A stretch of DNA of 64,000 nt from an uncultured bacterium (GCA_905214495.1 CAJMLW010000002.1:54691-118690); one strand, 5' to 3'. Counted from the stretch's first letter, positions 1 to 8,693 are shown. Notes: generated by a model not told the origin, from the sequence alone. Made by a program: numbers and translations.

Positions 1-324
1 CAAATCATTAAGCAACTTAACCGCAGTGTTGAGGTTATTAAGGTCATCGACTTTACAGACATGCCTATTACAAAAAAAGAATTATTATTCATCAAGGTCA
101 ATAGCTGTAAAGAATCGGATAAACAAGAAATATTTCGCATTGCAGAAACCTTTGACCTTAAGGTCATCGACTACAATCGAAAATCCGTACTTGTACAATG
201 CGTGAAAACAGTATCCAAGAACAATGATATGATTGCCTTATTTAAGGATATGTTCGTTAATCGCATCGAAGTCGTCCGTGGTGGCAGTGTTGCAATCGAA
301 GCATTGGCGACTCCGGATAGATAA
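1..324 (+). CDS. ilvN: Acetolactate synthase small subunit, C-terminal part
   Basis: Regulatory subunit of acetohydroxyacid synthase, which makes acetolactate or acetohydroxybutyrate for valine, leucine and isoleucine synthesis. The reading frame is open from the first base, so the gene starts outside the window; about 107 residues are visible. The segment QLNRSVEVIKVIDFTD followed by a beta-alpha-beta domain ending in VVRGGSVAIEAL matches the linker and C-terminal domain of IlvN/IlvH. The N-terminal ACT domain that binds valine would lie upstream. The catalytic subunit is not in view. The TAG stop at 322-324 is followed by 55 bp before the carbonic anhydrase gene, with no obvious terminator. 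The family call is firm; whether to name it ilvN or ilvH is convention. Confidence 0.88.
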   Translation, partial: QIIKQLNRSVEVIKVIDFTDMPITKKELLFIKVNSCKESDKQEIFRIAETFDLKVIDYNRKSVLVQCVKTVSKNNDMIALFKDMFVNRIEVVRGGSVAIEALATPDR

Positions 325-379
325 TTTTAGTAGATGTACTCTCTTTTGGCAACGTAGAAAATAATGTATTGGAGGAAAC

Positions 380-967
380 ATGAGTTTATTAGAAGATATT
401 TTGGCACACAATCGTGAGTATGTAGAGGACCAGAATACTGGTTATGTAGAAACGGATACAAAATGTAGTAAAATGCCGAGCCGTCAGATGGCAATCGTTA
501 CGTGTATGGATACGCGTCTTGTGAATTTTTTAGAGGATTCCATGGATATTGGTCGTGGTGAGGCTAAGATTGTTAAGACTGCCGGTAATTGTATTACAGG
601 TCCTTTTGATGGTGTTGTTCGTAGCTTGTTAGTTTGCATTTATGAGTTAGGTGTTAACGAAATTTTTATCATTGGTCATCATGAATGCGGTATGGCTAAA
701 ACTACGGCTAAAAATTTGACAGAAAAAATGTTAGCTCGTGGTATTGCACCTGAGGCTATTCACATGGTGAAGAAGGAAATGGAACATTGGGCAGATGGAT
801 TTACGCATCCTGCAGAAAATGTGGAGGAAACAGTGGATGAATTGCGTATGAATCCATTGATTCCAAAAGACGTTCCTATTCATGGCCTTATTTTCCATCC
901 AAGAACAGGTGAAATTGAGGTCATCGTCAATGGCTATACACAAATGAAACAATATTACGAAAAATAG
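380..967 (+). CDS. Beta-class carbonic anhydrase
   Basis: Zinc enzyme interconverting CO2 and bicarbonate in the cytoplasm; bicarbonate is a substrate for carboxylases and carbamoyl phosphate synthesis. The 195-residue protein carries the beta-class zinc ligands: Cys42 in CMDTR with the Asp44-Arg46 dyad, His100 and Cys103 in GHHECGM. It has the compact form typical of the YtiB/Rv1284-like branch rather than the longer plant type. The ATG follows GGAGG with a short spacer. No signal peptide is seen. It is a single gene between the ilvN end and a decayed region, and its relation to the arginine cluster further down, which needs carbamoyl phosphate, is only suggestive. Confidence 0.9.
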   Translation: MSLLEDILAHNREYVEDQNTGYVETDTKCSKMPSRQMAIVTCMDTRLVNFLEDSMDIGRGEAKIVKTAGNCITGPFDGVVRSLLVCIYELGVNEIFIIGHHECGMAKTTAKNLTEKMLARGIAPEAIHMVKKEMEHWADGFTHPAENVEETVDELRMNPLIPKDVPIHGLIFHPRTGEIEVIVNGYTQMKQYYEK

Positions 968-998
968 TAGGTAAATTCTTTAATAGAGGTATTGTGAA

Positions 999-1076
999 TT
1001 GAGTAATATAGATAGATTAGATATATTTGAGGTAGCCTGTAAATCAAGAAGTATAGAAAAATCTTATTTGACTTAA
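999..1076 (+). pseudogene. Possible remnant of a LysR-type regulator N-terminus
   Basis: A TTG codon 9 nt after AGAGG opens a 25-codon frame (start MSNIDRLDIFEVACKSRS, then IEKSYLT and a TAA). The pattern of a hydrophobic helix followed by an 'ACKSRSIEKSY' stretch resembles the first helices of the LysR helix-turn-helix domain, but the frame stops before the recognition helix. The end of the fragment coincides with the start of the MerR-type promoter at 1068, suggesting a deletion joint. It may equally be a chance frame; confidence is low. Confidence 0.3.
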
Positions 1077-1098
1077 AGTTAAGTTTAAGTTTTATAAT
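1068..1098 (+). promoter_or_regulatory. MerR-family type promoter with 19-bp spacer
   Basis: A -35 box TTGACT (1068-1073) and a perfect -10 TATAAT (1093-1098) are separated by 19 bp instead of 17. The spacer is filled by the inverted repeat CTTAAAGTTAAGTTTAAG (1072-1089). Over-long spacers with a centred palindrome are the hallmark of promoters twisted open by MerR-family activators, and this half-site resembles those of the AdhR-like branch. The regulator itself is not in the window. The only downstream reading frame is the broken gene starting at 1134. Confidence 0.6.
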
Positions 1099-1133
1099 AT
1101 ATTCATATTAGTACTTAATACATATTTACATAA

Positions 1134-1406
1134 ATGAACTATATGAATAAAAGTAAACTATTAAAAACGACTGTAGCTATTGTAGCTTTGGCTGCATTAG
1201 TTACAGGTGGCTATGTATATAAAAATGATATTCGGCGCCGTATAGCTAGAACGACGGCTGTAGTAACTGGTTAAGAGATTAAGCCTCTTCTCGACTCCGA
1301 CAACCGCTATATACGACAAATTGTAACACAAGATAACAGTACGAGTCGTACCATTATGTGGCAATCGGATGGTACACAATTGGACGAGTCTATTATAGAA
1401 AAATAA
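1134..1406 (+). pseudogene. Truncated exported protein, in-frame stop (metallophosphoesterase-like start)
   Basis: ATG at 1134 opens a frame with a lysine-rich start and one hydrophobic segment (KSKLLKTTVAIVALAAL), a signal peptide or anchor. The frame hits TAA at 1272-1274 after 46 codons, then stays open in the same phase to a second TAA at 1404-1406. The second part reads IRQIVTQDNSTSRTIMWQSD, which resembles the fibronectin-like N-terminal domain of purple-acid-phosphatase-type metallophosphoesterases. A single T-to-A change would restore the join. The catalytic domain is absent, because a terminator follows at once. So this is best read as a nonsense-mutated and 3'-deleted gene. The family guess rests on one short motif. 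Confidence 0.5.
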
Positions 1407-1413
1407 ATATGAG

Positions 1414-1473
1414 ACACCTTCTAAACAAATCAGAGTTCCTTCAATGGAATAGATATGCTAGAAGGTGTTTTTT
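1414..1473 (+). terminator. Rho-independent terminator
   Basis: ACACCTTCTA (1414-1423) pairs with TAGAAGGTGT (1459-1468), followed by a T tract to 1473. A smaller hairpin TTCC/GGAA sits in the long loop. It ends the decayed region and separates it from the M20 gene. The remaining gap up to 1631 is AT-rich with no further recognisable feature. Confidence 0.65.
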
Positions 1474-1631
1474 ATATGACAAAATATAATACTTATAATG
1501 ATAAATAAAAATACAAATAACGTGTATAAATACTTGAATATAATGGTAGATAGTATTATAATACATACATAGATTATAAATATACACAAAACATGCATAT
1601 AAAATGTATAAAACATAAAGGAGATATGGCC

Positions 1632-2819
1632 ATGCACACATTAGAAAGCTTAATAAAACAATATGCTTTACAATATTTAGAACAAGTTGTGGCATGGCGT
1701 CGACATATTCATAGTCATCCAGAATTATCAGGAGAGGAACAAGAAACATCTTTATACATTCAAAAGATTCTTGGAGAATTGGGAATTCCCTATGTGAATG
1801 ATGTTTCAGATTATGCAGTTATCGGTGAAATACAAGGTGCTCATACAGGTCCTGTTATAGCGTTACGGGCCGATATTGATGCATTGCCAATCCATGAAGC
1901 TACAGGATTACCATTTGCTTCTCAAAATGAAGGTGTTATGCACGCCTGTGGTCATGATAGTCATATAGCGATTTTGCTTGGTACTGCTGCTATTTTGCAA
2001 TCAATAAAGGACCAATTGCACGGCACAGTAAAGCTCGTATTTCAACCTTCTGAAGAGGAGGCTTTAAATCCAGGTGCACAAGGTATCGTAGATAGTGGTA
2101 TTCTTAACGATGTTGATGAAATCTTTGGCCTTCATGTATGGCCACAATTGCCAGTAGGAACAGTAGGTTTAAAAAAAGGTCATCTAATGGCTGCATCAGA
2201 CCATTTCCTTGTTCATATTGAAGGAAAATCGACTCATGGTGCAGAGCCTCATAATGGTATTGATGCCATTGTAGCTGCTGCTAACTGGATTGTTAATGTG
2301 GAATCCATAGTAGCTCGCGAAACAAATCCAATGGAAAATCTTGTGTGCACCATAGGCGTTATTAATGGTGGTGATCGCTATAACGTGGGCTGTGGTGATG
2401 TATACCTCGAAGGTACATGTCGTACCTATGAACCAGAAAAACGTGATTATATTGAACGGCGGTTAGGTGAAAGCTTACAAGCTCTTGATATGATGTTTAA
2501 GACAAAGAGTACCTTGGATTATAAACGTGGACATGGTGCTACCACCAACGATCCTGGTGCTATTGATTATGCCACATCGATTGTAGAAAAATATCTTGGT
2601 AAAGAGGCAGTAGTCCATCCAGAACATCCATCGATGGCCGCAGAGGATTTCTCCGCATATTTACAAAAAATCAAAGGTGCGTTCCTTTGGTTAGGAACTG
2701 GATTTGATGGTAATCCTGCTCTTCATAATGCAGGTTTTACTATTGATGAGACGATTCTTGAGACAGGCATTACTATGATGGCTGCCATTGCTGCCGAATA
2801 TTTACAACCAAAACAATAA
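1632..2819 (+). CDS. M20-family amidohydrolase (carboxypeptidase/deacylase type)
   Basis: Metal-dependent hydrolase that cleaves an N-acyl amino acid or similar amide in the cytoplasm. The 395-residue protein shows the M20D layout: N-terminal HIHSHPELS, metal-binding RADIDALP, HACGHDSHIA and the EE pair in QPSEEEA, a dimerisation domain with KSTHGAEPHNG, and the C-terminal histidine in PALHNAGFTID. ATG 1632 is chosen because AAAGGAG ends 8 nt before it; an ATG at 1626 is too close and an upstream ATG at 1593 has no site. It lies 42 bp before argF. Since no argE or argJ is seen in the arginine cluster, it could deacetylate N-acetylornithine, but the sequence is of the hippurate/IAA-amino-acid hydrolase branch, so the substrate is unknown. 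Confidence 0.85.
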   Translation: MHTLESLIKQYALQYLEQVVAWRRHIHSHPELSGEEQETSLYIQKILGELGIPYVNDVSDYAVIGEIQGAHTGPVIALRADIDALPIHEATGLPFASQNEGVMHACGHDSHIAILLGTAAILQSIKDQLHGTVKLVFQPSEEEALNPGAQGIVDSGILNDVDEIFGLHVWPQLPVGTVGLKKGHLMAASDHFLVHIEGKSTHGAEPHNGIDAIVAAANWIVNVESIVARETNPMENLVCTIGVINGGDRYNVGCGDVYLEGTCRTYEPEKRDYIERRLGESLQALDMMFKTKSTLDYKRGHGATTNDPGAIDYATSIVEKYLGKEAVVHPEHPSMAAEDFSAYLQKIKGAFLWLGTGFDGNPALHNAGFTIDETILETGITMMAAIAAEYLQPKQ

Positions 2820-2861
2820 TTTTTATATACTTATATATCGTATAGATTTGAAGGAGTTATC

Positions 2862-3872
2862 ATGAAAAGTTTACATAATAAGTCATTTAAAACCATGTTG
2901 GATTATACACCAGAAGAAATACAATATTATTTAGATTTGGCAGCTAAATTAAAAGCGGATAAGAAGGCTGGCAAAGAAATTAAAACGATGGAAGGTAAAA
3001 ACTTTGCCCTTATCTTTGAAAAGGATTCTACAAGAACACGGTGCGCCTTTGAGGTAGGTGCCGCTGATCAAGGGGCACATACTACGTACCTTGGTCCAAC
3101 TGGATCTCAAATGAATAAAAAAGAATCGTTAAAGGATACAGCGCGCGTGCTTGGTTCTATGTTTGATGGCATTGAATTCCGTGGCTTTGATCAAGAAGAT
3201 GTGGACACATTGGAACAATATTCCGGTGTACCTGTATGGAATGGCCTAACAGATATGGACCATCCGACACAAACATTGGCTAACTTTCTTACATTACAAG
3301 AAAATATTGATAAACCATTGAATGAAATCTCTTATGCCTATGTGGGGCATGGACAATCTAATATGTGTAATGCATTGATGAGTGGTGCTGTAAAAATGGG
3401 CATGGATTTTCGCCTCATCGGTCCTAAACAATTCTGGCCAGCAGGTCCATTTTACGAAGAATGCTTGAAGGTAGCGAAGGAAACAGGCGCTACGATTACA
3501 TGCACAGATAATGTGGCAGAAGGCGTGAAAGGTCTTGATGTGATTTACACAGGCGTATGGGTAACGATGGGCGATACTTACGATATGTGGGAAGAACGGA
3601 TTAACCTCTTTAAACCATTCCAAATCAATGCGGACATGATGGCTTTAACAGGCAATCCAAATACGAAATTCTGTCACTGCTTGCCAGCATTCCACAATAC
3701 GGAAACGCAAGTTGGTAAAGATATCTTTGAACGATTTGGCATGAATGGTATCGAAGTAACAGAGGACGTATTTGAAGGTCCAAACTCCTTGGCATTCCAA
3801 GAAGCAAAAAATCGCTTGCATACCATCAAGGCGGTTATGGTTGCTACATTTGGCGACTATCCAATGAAATAA
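2862..3872 (+). CDS. argF: Ornithine carbamoyltransferase
   Basis: Transfers the carbamoyl group from carbamoyl phosphate to ornithine, giving citrulline. At 336 residues it has the full family length. Visible motifs are the carbamoyl phosphate loop STRTRCAFE near residue 57, HPTQ, and the ornithine-binding/catalytic HCLPAFHN. The ATG follows GAAGGAG. Its long form with a VATFGDYPMK-like end is also common among catabolic ArcB enzymes, so direction of use cannot be read from sequence, but the adjoining argC-argB-argD genes favour arginine biosynthesis. No arcA or arcC is present in the window. Confidence 0.93.
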   Translation: MKSLHNKSFKTMLDYTPEEIQYYLDLAAKLKADKKAGKEIKTMEGKNFALIFEKDSTRTRCAFEVGAADQGAHTTYLGPTGSQMNKKESLKDTARVLGSMFDGIEFRGFDQEDVDTLEQYSGVPVWNGLTDMDHPTQTLANFLTLQENIDKPLNEISYAYVGHGQSNMCNALMSGAVKMGMDFRLIGPKQFWPAGPFYEECLKVAKETGATITCTDNVAEGVKGLDVIYTGVWVTMGDTYDMWEERINLFKPFQINADMMALTGNPNTKFCHCLPAFHNTETQVGKDIFERFGMNGIEVTEDVFEGPNSLAFQEAKNRLHTIKAVMVATFGDYPMK

Positions 3873-3932
3873 TAGTTAGAACACAGATGGCGGGAGAGGT
3901 CATCTACTACGTATAGTAAAGAAGGTTATAGA

Positions 3933-4883
3933 ATGAATCCATATAAGGTATTTATTGTAGGTCACGAAGGAACGACGGGCCTTAGAATTCACGAACGGCT
4001 GTCAGGTCGGAAGGATATTACATTATTATCCATTTCCGATGAGGACCGTAAAAATATTGATGTTATTGCGAGCATTGCAAAGGACGCGGATATCGTGTTC
4101 TTGTGCTTGCCTGATGCGGCCTCCAAAGAGGTTGTGGCTGCTATCGGCGATTACCCTTGCAAAATTATTGATACATCCACAGCATTCAGAACAGACGCTG
4201 ATTGGGCTTATGGATTTCCTGAACTTGGTGAAAGCTATAAACAAGATATTCAAAGTAAGAAGCATATTGCAAACCCTGGCTGCCATGCTAGTGGTATGAT
4301 TGCTTGCATTGCTCCCTTAGTAAAAGCTGGTATTGCCCCAGCAGATTATCCTTTCACCATTACATCCTTAACAGGTTATAGCGGTGGCGGTAAGAAAATG
4401 ATCGGTCAATATGAATCGGAGCCAAAGGATTATTTCCTCTACGCACCACGTCAATATGGCCTTAGTCAACAACATAAACATTTGCCAGAAGTAACCCATG
4501 TATGTGGCCTTACAGAAGCGCCAATATTCATGCCCATCGTAGACGATTACTACAGCGGTATGGAGGTCAGTGTTGGCCTACATACACGTCTATTAGCAAA
4601 ACCTGTTACCGTAGAAGATGTGCATGCTGCACTCGTAGATTTCTACAAGGATAGCACTATCGTCAAGGTAGCACCACTTAACTTAGAAGAAGACAATAAA
4701 CAATTGTTAAATGCTAATAAATTAAGCAATACGGATGGCATGGTCATATCTGTTACTGGCAATAATGACAGAATGGTCATTCATGCTATTTTTGATAATT
4801 TAGGTAAGGGCGCTTCTGGTGCAGCCGTACAATGTATGAACATCGCACTTGGATTGCCAGAAGAAACGGGGCTTTCACTATGA
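3933..4883 (+). CDS. argC: N-acetyl-gamma-glutamyl-phosphate reductase, short type
   Basis: NADPH-dependent reduction of N-acetylglutamyl phosphate to the semialdehyde, third step of arginine synthesis. The 316-residue protein is the shorter ArgC type 2: it begins with the Rossmann loop GHEGTTGLRI, has TSTAFRTDADWAYGFPEL, and the active-site cysteine in NPGCHASG. The ribosome binding site is weak (GAAGG). Its TGA overlaps the argB ATG (ATGA at 4880-4883), so the two are translationally coupled. It sits 60 bp after argF. Confidence 0.92.
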   Translation: MNPYKVFIVGHEGTTGLRIHERLSGRKDITLLSISDEDRKNIDVIASIAKDADIVFLCLPDAASKEVVAAIGDYPCKIIDTSTAFRTDADWAYGFPELGESYKQDIQSKKHIANPGCHASGMIACIAPLVKAGIAPADYPFTITSLTGYSGGGKKMIGQYESEPKDYFLYAPRQYGLSQQHKHLPEVTHVCGLTEAPIFMPIVDDYYSGMEVSVGLHTRLLAKPVTVEDVHAALVDFYKDSTIVKVAPLNLEEDNKQLLNANKLSNTDGMVISVTGNNDRMVIHAIFDNLGKGASGAAVQCMNIALGLPEETGLSL

Positions 4884-5737
4884 ACACTGTAACAAATGCA
4901 ATGCGGGCGCACATCTTAACGGCAGCCGTTCCATATATTAAACAATATACAGATAAATACGTAGTCGTAAAATACGGTGGCAATGCCATGACGGATCCAG
5001 AGCTTAAAAAATCTGTTATGAACGATTTGTTACTACTCCAATTAGTCGGGGTAAAAGTAGTCCTCGTTCACGGCGGTGGGCCAGATATTAATAGCACCTT
5101 GGAGGCTATGAATATTGAATCGAAATTCAGCAATGGCTTGCGTGTTACCGACAAAGAAACGATGAATGTAGTCCAAATGGTGCTTGCTGGCAAGGTCAAT
5201 AAAGGCCTTGTTGCAGATCTTATCGGCTTTGGTGGCCGTGCTATCGGCCTTTGTGGCGTGGACGGTGAACTCATTCAAGTACACAAGAAAAATGAAGAAC
5301 TTGGTTATGTGGGGGAAGTAGATAAAATCGACCCAAAGGTTATCGACGATGTCATCAGTAAGGGATATATTCCGGTCATTTCTTCCGTTGGTTGTGACGC
5401 AGAAGGCAATGTATATAATGTCAATGCTGATACGGCGGCTGCAAAGATTGCAGGTGCCCTTAATGCGGAAACCATGGTGGCCATGACGAATATCGATGGT
5501 GTACTACGGGATGTAAATGATCCTAATTCCCTTATTTCAAAGATTACCCTTGCTGAAGCGGAACAGTTGAAAAAAGAGGGTGTCATCGCTGGTGGCATGA
5601 TACCAAAGGTAGACTGTTGCTTAGAGGCTATCAATGCAGGAGCCCAAAAGGTTTTCATCATCAATGGTGAAATACCACACGCCATCCTCATCGAACTATT
5701 AACCGATGAAGGTCTTGGCACAATGTTTGTAAAGTAA
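4880..5737 (+). CDS. argB: Acetylglutamate kinase
   Basis: Phosphorylates N-acetylglutamate, the committed step of the acetylated arginine pathway. The start is the ATG at 4880 inside the ATGA overlap with argC; an in-frame ATG further upstream lies within argC and has no site. The 285-residue protein shows the amino-acid-kinase motifs VVKYGGNAM near the N-terminus, VLVHGGGPDIN, the N-acetylglutamate loop around NGLRVTD, and MIPKVDCC plus HAILIELL near the end. The last motif is similar to that of arginine-inhibited enzymes. A hairpin follows before argD. Confidence 0.94.
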   Translation: MNTVTNAMRAHILTAAVPYIKQYTDKYVVVKYGGNAMTDPELKKSVMNDLLLLQLVGVKVVLVHGGGPDINSTLEAMNIESKFSNGLRVTDKETMNVVQMVLAGKVNKGLVADLIGFGGRAIGLCGVDGELIQVHKKNEELGYVGEVDKIDPKVIDDVISKGYIPVISSVGCDAEGNVYNVNADTAAAKIAGALNAETMVAMTNIDGVLRDVNDPNSLISKITLAEAEQLKKEGVIAGGMIPKVDCCLEAINAGAQKVFIINGEIPHAILIELLTDEGLGTMFVK

Positions 5738-5748
5738 TATAGTAGATA

Positions 5749-5778
5749 TAACGATGGTAACATCATTTGCCATCGTTA
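5749..5778 (+). terminator. Hairpin between argB and argD
   Basis: TAACGATGG (5749-5757) pairs perfectly with CCATCGTTA (5770-5778) around a 12-nt loop. There is no U tract, so it may be an RNA-stability or processing element or a weak terminator rather than a full stop of transcription. Confidence 0.45.
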
Positions 5779-5826
5779 CATTGCATATAGATTGACGGCG
5801 GCTAGGCCGTACGTTTGGAGGATATG

Positions 5827-7014
5827 ATGAGTAAGACACAAGATTTTGAACAACAAGATAAAGAGTATATAGCCAATACGTATGGCCGGTTTAACGTTTG
5901 CTTTGAAAAAGGCAAAGGTTCTTTGTTATGGGATGTAGAAGGAAAAGAATACATCGATCTTGGTTCTGGCATTGGCGTTACAGCATTTGGTGTAGACGAT
6001 GATGAATGGTCCAAGGCAGTGATTGCACAAACTCATGCTTTAAACCATATTTCAAATTTATATTATTCTGTACCACAAATTAAATTGGCTGAATTATTAT
6101 GTAAACGGACAGGCATGAAAAAGGTGTTCTTCTGTAACTCTGGTGCCGAATCTAATGAATGTGCTATCAAGGCTGCTCGTAAGTATAGCCATGACAAATA
6201 TGGCGATGGTCGTAATGTCATCGTTACGCTCGTAAATAGCTTCCATGGTCGTACAGTAACAACCTTGTCCGCTACAGGTCAAGATGTGTTCCATCAACAT
6301 TTCTTCCCATTCACAGAAGGATTCGTTCATACGCCTGCTAATGATATTGATGCAGCGTTGAAAGTCCTTGCTAATCCAGCAGTTTGCGCTATCATGATGG
6401 AACCTATTCAAGGTGAAGGTGGCGTTATGCCTCTCGATAAGGAATTCGTACAAGCGGTTACAAAATACGCGCATGAACACGATCAACTCGTACTTATCGA
6501 CGAAGTGCAAACAGGTAATGGTCGGACTGGTAGTCTGTATGCATATGAACAATTTGGTATCGAACCAGATATCGTATCTACGGCTAAGGGCTTAGCTGGT
6601 GGCTTGCCTATGGGCGCAACCTTATTCAATGAAAAAACGCAATTCGTATTAACCGCAGGTGCGCATGCCACTACATTTGGTGGTAACCCTATCTGTGCGG
6701 CTGCAGGTTGTACCATCATTGAACGGTTAACACCAGAATTTTTGGCTACTGTGAAAGCTAAAGGTGATTACGTAAAACACGCCTTAGAAGGTAAACCAGG
6801 CGTGGTTGGCGTTAGTGGTATGGGCCTTATGATTGGTATCGAAACAACAGTAGATCCTAAGGACGTCATTGCTAAATGTCTAGAAAAGGGCGTAGTATGC
6901 TTATCTGCTAAAAATAAGGTTCGTTTGTTGCCAGCGCTTAATATCCCTCAAGAACAACTAGAAAAAGCAATTACCATCTTGGCTGATGTAATTGGTGAAT
7001 TGGCTAGTAAATAG
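5827..7014 (+). CDS. argD: Acetylornithine aminotransferase
   Basis: PLP-dependent transfer of an amino group from glutamate to N-acetylglutamate semialdehyde, making N-acetylornithine. The 395-residue protein is a class III aminotransferase: FFCNSGAESNE binds the cofactor phosphate, SFHGRTVTTLSATGQ is conserved, EPIQGEGG and LIDEVQTGNGRTG precede the Schiff-base lysine in STAKGLAGGLPMGA, and TFGGNP follows. Start ATG 5827 lies 5 nt after GGAGG; ATG 5824 is an alternative giving one extra Met. Last gene of the arginine group. Confidence 0.93.
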   Translation: MSKTQDFEQQDKEYIANTYGRFNVCFEKGKGSLLWDVEGKEYIDLGSGIGVTAFGVDDDEWSKAVIAQTHALNHISNLYYSVPQIKLAELLCKRTGMKKVFFCNSGAESNECAIKAARKYSHDKYGDGRNVIVTLVNSFHGRTVTTLSATGQDVFHQHFFPFTEGFVHTPANDIDAALKVLANPAVCAIMMEPIQGEGGVMPLDKEFVQAVTKYAHEHDQLVLIDEVQTGNGRTGSLYAYEQFGIEPDIVSTAKGLAGGLPMGATLFNEKTQFVLTAGAHATTFGGNPICAAAGCTIIERLTPEFLATVKAKGDYVKHALEGKPGVVGVSGMGLMIGIETTVDPKDVIAKCLEKGVVCLSAKNKVRLLPALNIPQEQLEKAITILADVIGELASK

Positions 7015-7145
7015 TCTTACGTTGACAGATTCATATGTTTTGTATGAATAATTGATAAATAGATAGATAAAATCCGATGAATATGTAGACTTTATATTCT
7101 ATTCGTGATAACCTAGAATAAATAGTCTATATTGGAGGAGTAAAT

Positions 7146-7328
7146 ATGAATACAGAATCCTTACGTAATGATGTATTGGTTCCTGCTGTTGCTAAAACAT
7201 TAGATATTGCAGCAAAGGCAAAACCAACAAAAGATGAGCTCTGCACAACTGCAAAAATTACTGCAGCTGTAGCGGTAGCAACTGCTGTTGTATCCTTGGC
7301 GGTACAAGCGGGATTGCGCAATCGATAA
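7146..7328 (+). CDS. Small alanine-rich protein of unknown function
   Basis: A 60-residue frame starting at an ATG 7 nt after GGAGG and closed by its own strong terminator, which supports a real gene. The second half (ITAAVAVATAVVSLAV) is an Ala/Val-rich stretch long enough to be a weak membrane segment or an amphipathic helix; the tail is basic (GLRNR). No family is recognised. The upstream gap (7015-7145) holds a possible promoter TTGACA near 7023 and an ATTCATA/TATGAAT inverted repeat. Confidence 0.65.
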   Translation: MNTESLRNDVLVPAVAKTLDIAAKAKPTKDELCTTAKITAAVAVATAVVSLAVQAGLRNR

Positions 7329-7337
7329 GAAGCATAA

Positions 7338-7371
7338 AGAAAACGACATGGCATTGCCTGTCGTTTTCTTT
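7338..7371 (+). terminator. Rho-independent terminator
   Basis: AGAAAACGACA (7338-7348) pairs with TGTCGTTTTCT (7359-7369) around a 10-nt loop, with T residues following. It ends the small gene at 7146. Confidence 0.85.
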
Positions 7372-7449
7372 TACATTTACCCTGTTATTCCCTTAAATAG
7401 AGGGATTTCTTTTCCTTTATATATTTTGGCTAACCGCTAAGGAGGCGAT

Positions 7450-8631
7450 ATGATGCATAGTCGCGATTTAATTGAACAATATAAGTCCTATGTCCAAGAC
7501 TGGCGTAGGTACTTTCATACACATCCAGAATTGAGTAATGAAGAATTTGAAACTACAAAAACCTTGGCAAAAGAATTAGAGTCTATGGGCGTAGAGGTTC
7601 ACGTTGATGAAGAACGTGGAACCGGACTTATCGGCATTATTCATGGTGCTAAATCTGGTAAAGCGATTGCCCTTCGTGCAGATATTGACGCTTTACCGGT
7701 ACAAGAACATAATACCTTCGAATTCAAATCTGCTGTAGATGGCAAGATGCATGCTTGTGGTCACGATGGTCACATGGCGATTTTGCTCGGTGCAGCTAAG
7801 ATGCTTATCTCTATGAAAGACCGTATTAAAGGTGATGTATACCTTGCTTTCCAACCAGCAGAAGAAACAGGGGCGGGTGCTCCTGATTTTATAAAGTTTG
7901 GAGATTGGTTTGAGAAAATTGATGCTATCTTTGGTGGTCATGTATGGATTGATTTACCAGCTGGACTTATTTCTGTAGAAGAAGGGCCACGTATGGCCGC
8001 GAGCAGTCAAATTACAATCCGTGTGAAAGGTAAACAAGGTCATGGTGCACAGCCGCATCAAGCAATCGATGCTGTCGTTGTAGCCAGCGCTATTGTTATG
8101 AATTTACAAACTGTGGTATCACGCAATGTAAGTGCATTAGACTCCCTTGTACTCACTATTGGTAATATTCATTCTGGTTCAGAGTGGAATGTGATCCCTG
8201 GAGAAGCCCAAATGGGAGGAACCATTCGCTTCTTTGACCCCGAACAAGAAGAATACTATGTAGAATCCATACGACGCGTAGTTGAACATACAGCACTAGC
8301 TTATGGTGCTACTGCTGAATTGATTTATGAAAAGAAAGTACCACCAACTATTAATGATGCAGCAACAAGTGAATTGGCTGAACGCGTTGTTATCGACACA
8401 CTTGGTAAGGAAAAACTGTCTAAGATGCGCAAGGTTATGCCAGGTGAAGACTTTGCTTGGTACTTGCAAGAAAAACCGGGCTGCTTTGCTTTTATTGGTA
8501 TCCAAAACCCAGAGGTAGGCGCCATCTTTGATCACCATAATAATCGATTCACTATGGATGATAGTGTTCTATCTGCAGCATCAGCGGTGTATGCGGAATA
8601 TGCCATTGCGTGGTTGAAAGAACACAAATAA
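7450..8631 (+). CDS. M20-family amidohydrolase, second copy
   Basis: Metal-dependent amidohydrolase of the same M20D branch as the gene at 1632, so the arginine cluster is flanked by two paralogues. The 393-residue protein has FHTHPELSNEE, RADIDALPVQE, the metal site MHACGHDGHMA, QPAEETGAG, the dimerisation-domain KQGHGAQPHQ, and a C-terminal DHHNNRFTMDD. AAGGAGG precedes tandem start codons at 7450 and 7453; spacing slightly favours 7453. A terminator follows directly, so it is probably transcribed alone. Substrate unknown: acyl amino acids or small peptides are typical for the family. Confidence 0.85.
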   Translation: MMHSRDLIEQYKSYVQDWRRYFHTHPELSNEEFETTKTLAKELESMGVEVHVDEERGTGLIGIIHGAKSGKAIALRADIDALPVQEHNTFEFKSAVDGKMHACGHDGHMAILLGAAKMLISMKDRIKGDVYLAFQPAEETGAGAPDFIKFGDWFEKIDAIFGGHVWIDLPAGLISVEEGPRMAASSQITIRVKGKQGHGAQPHQAIDAVVVASAIVMNLQTVVSRNVSALDSLVLTIGNIHSGSEWNVIPGEAQMGGTIRFFDPEQEEYYVESIRRVVEHTALAYGATAELIYEKKVPPTINDAATSELAERVVIDTLGKEKLSKMRKVMPGEDFAWYLQEKPGCFAFIGIQNPEVGAIFDHHNNRFTMDDSVLSAASAVYAEYAIAWLKEHK

Positions 8632-8654
8632 GAATATATACATTTAAGTCATAT

Positions 8655-8693
8655 AAAGCACCATTATCGAATTTAATAATGGTGCTTTTATTA
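8655..8693 (+). terminator. Rho-independent terminator
   Basis: AAAGCACCATTAT (8655-8667) pairs with ATAATGGTGCTTT (8676-8688), an uninterrupted 13-bp stem with an 8-nt loop, then a T-rich tail. Confidence 0.88.
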
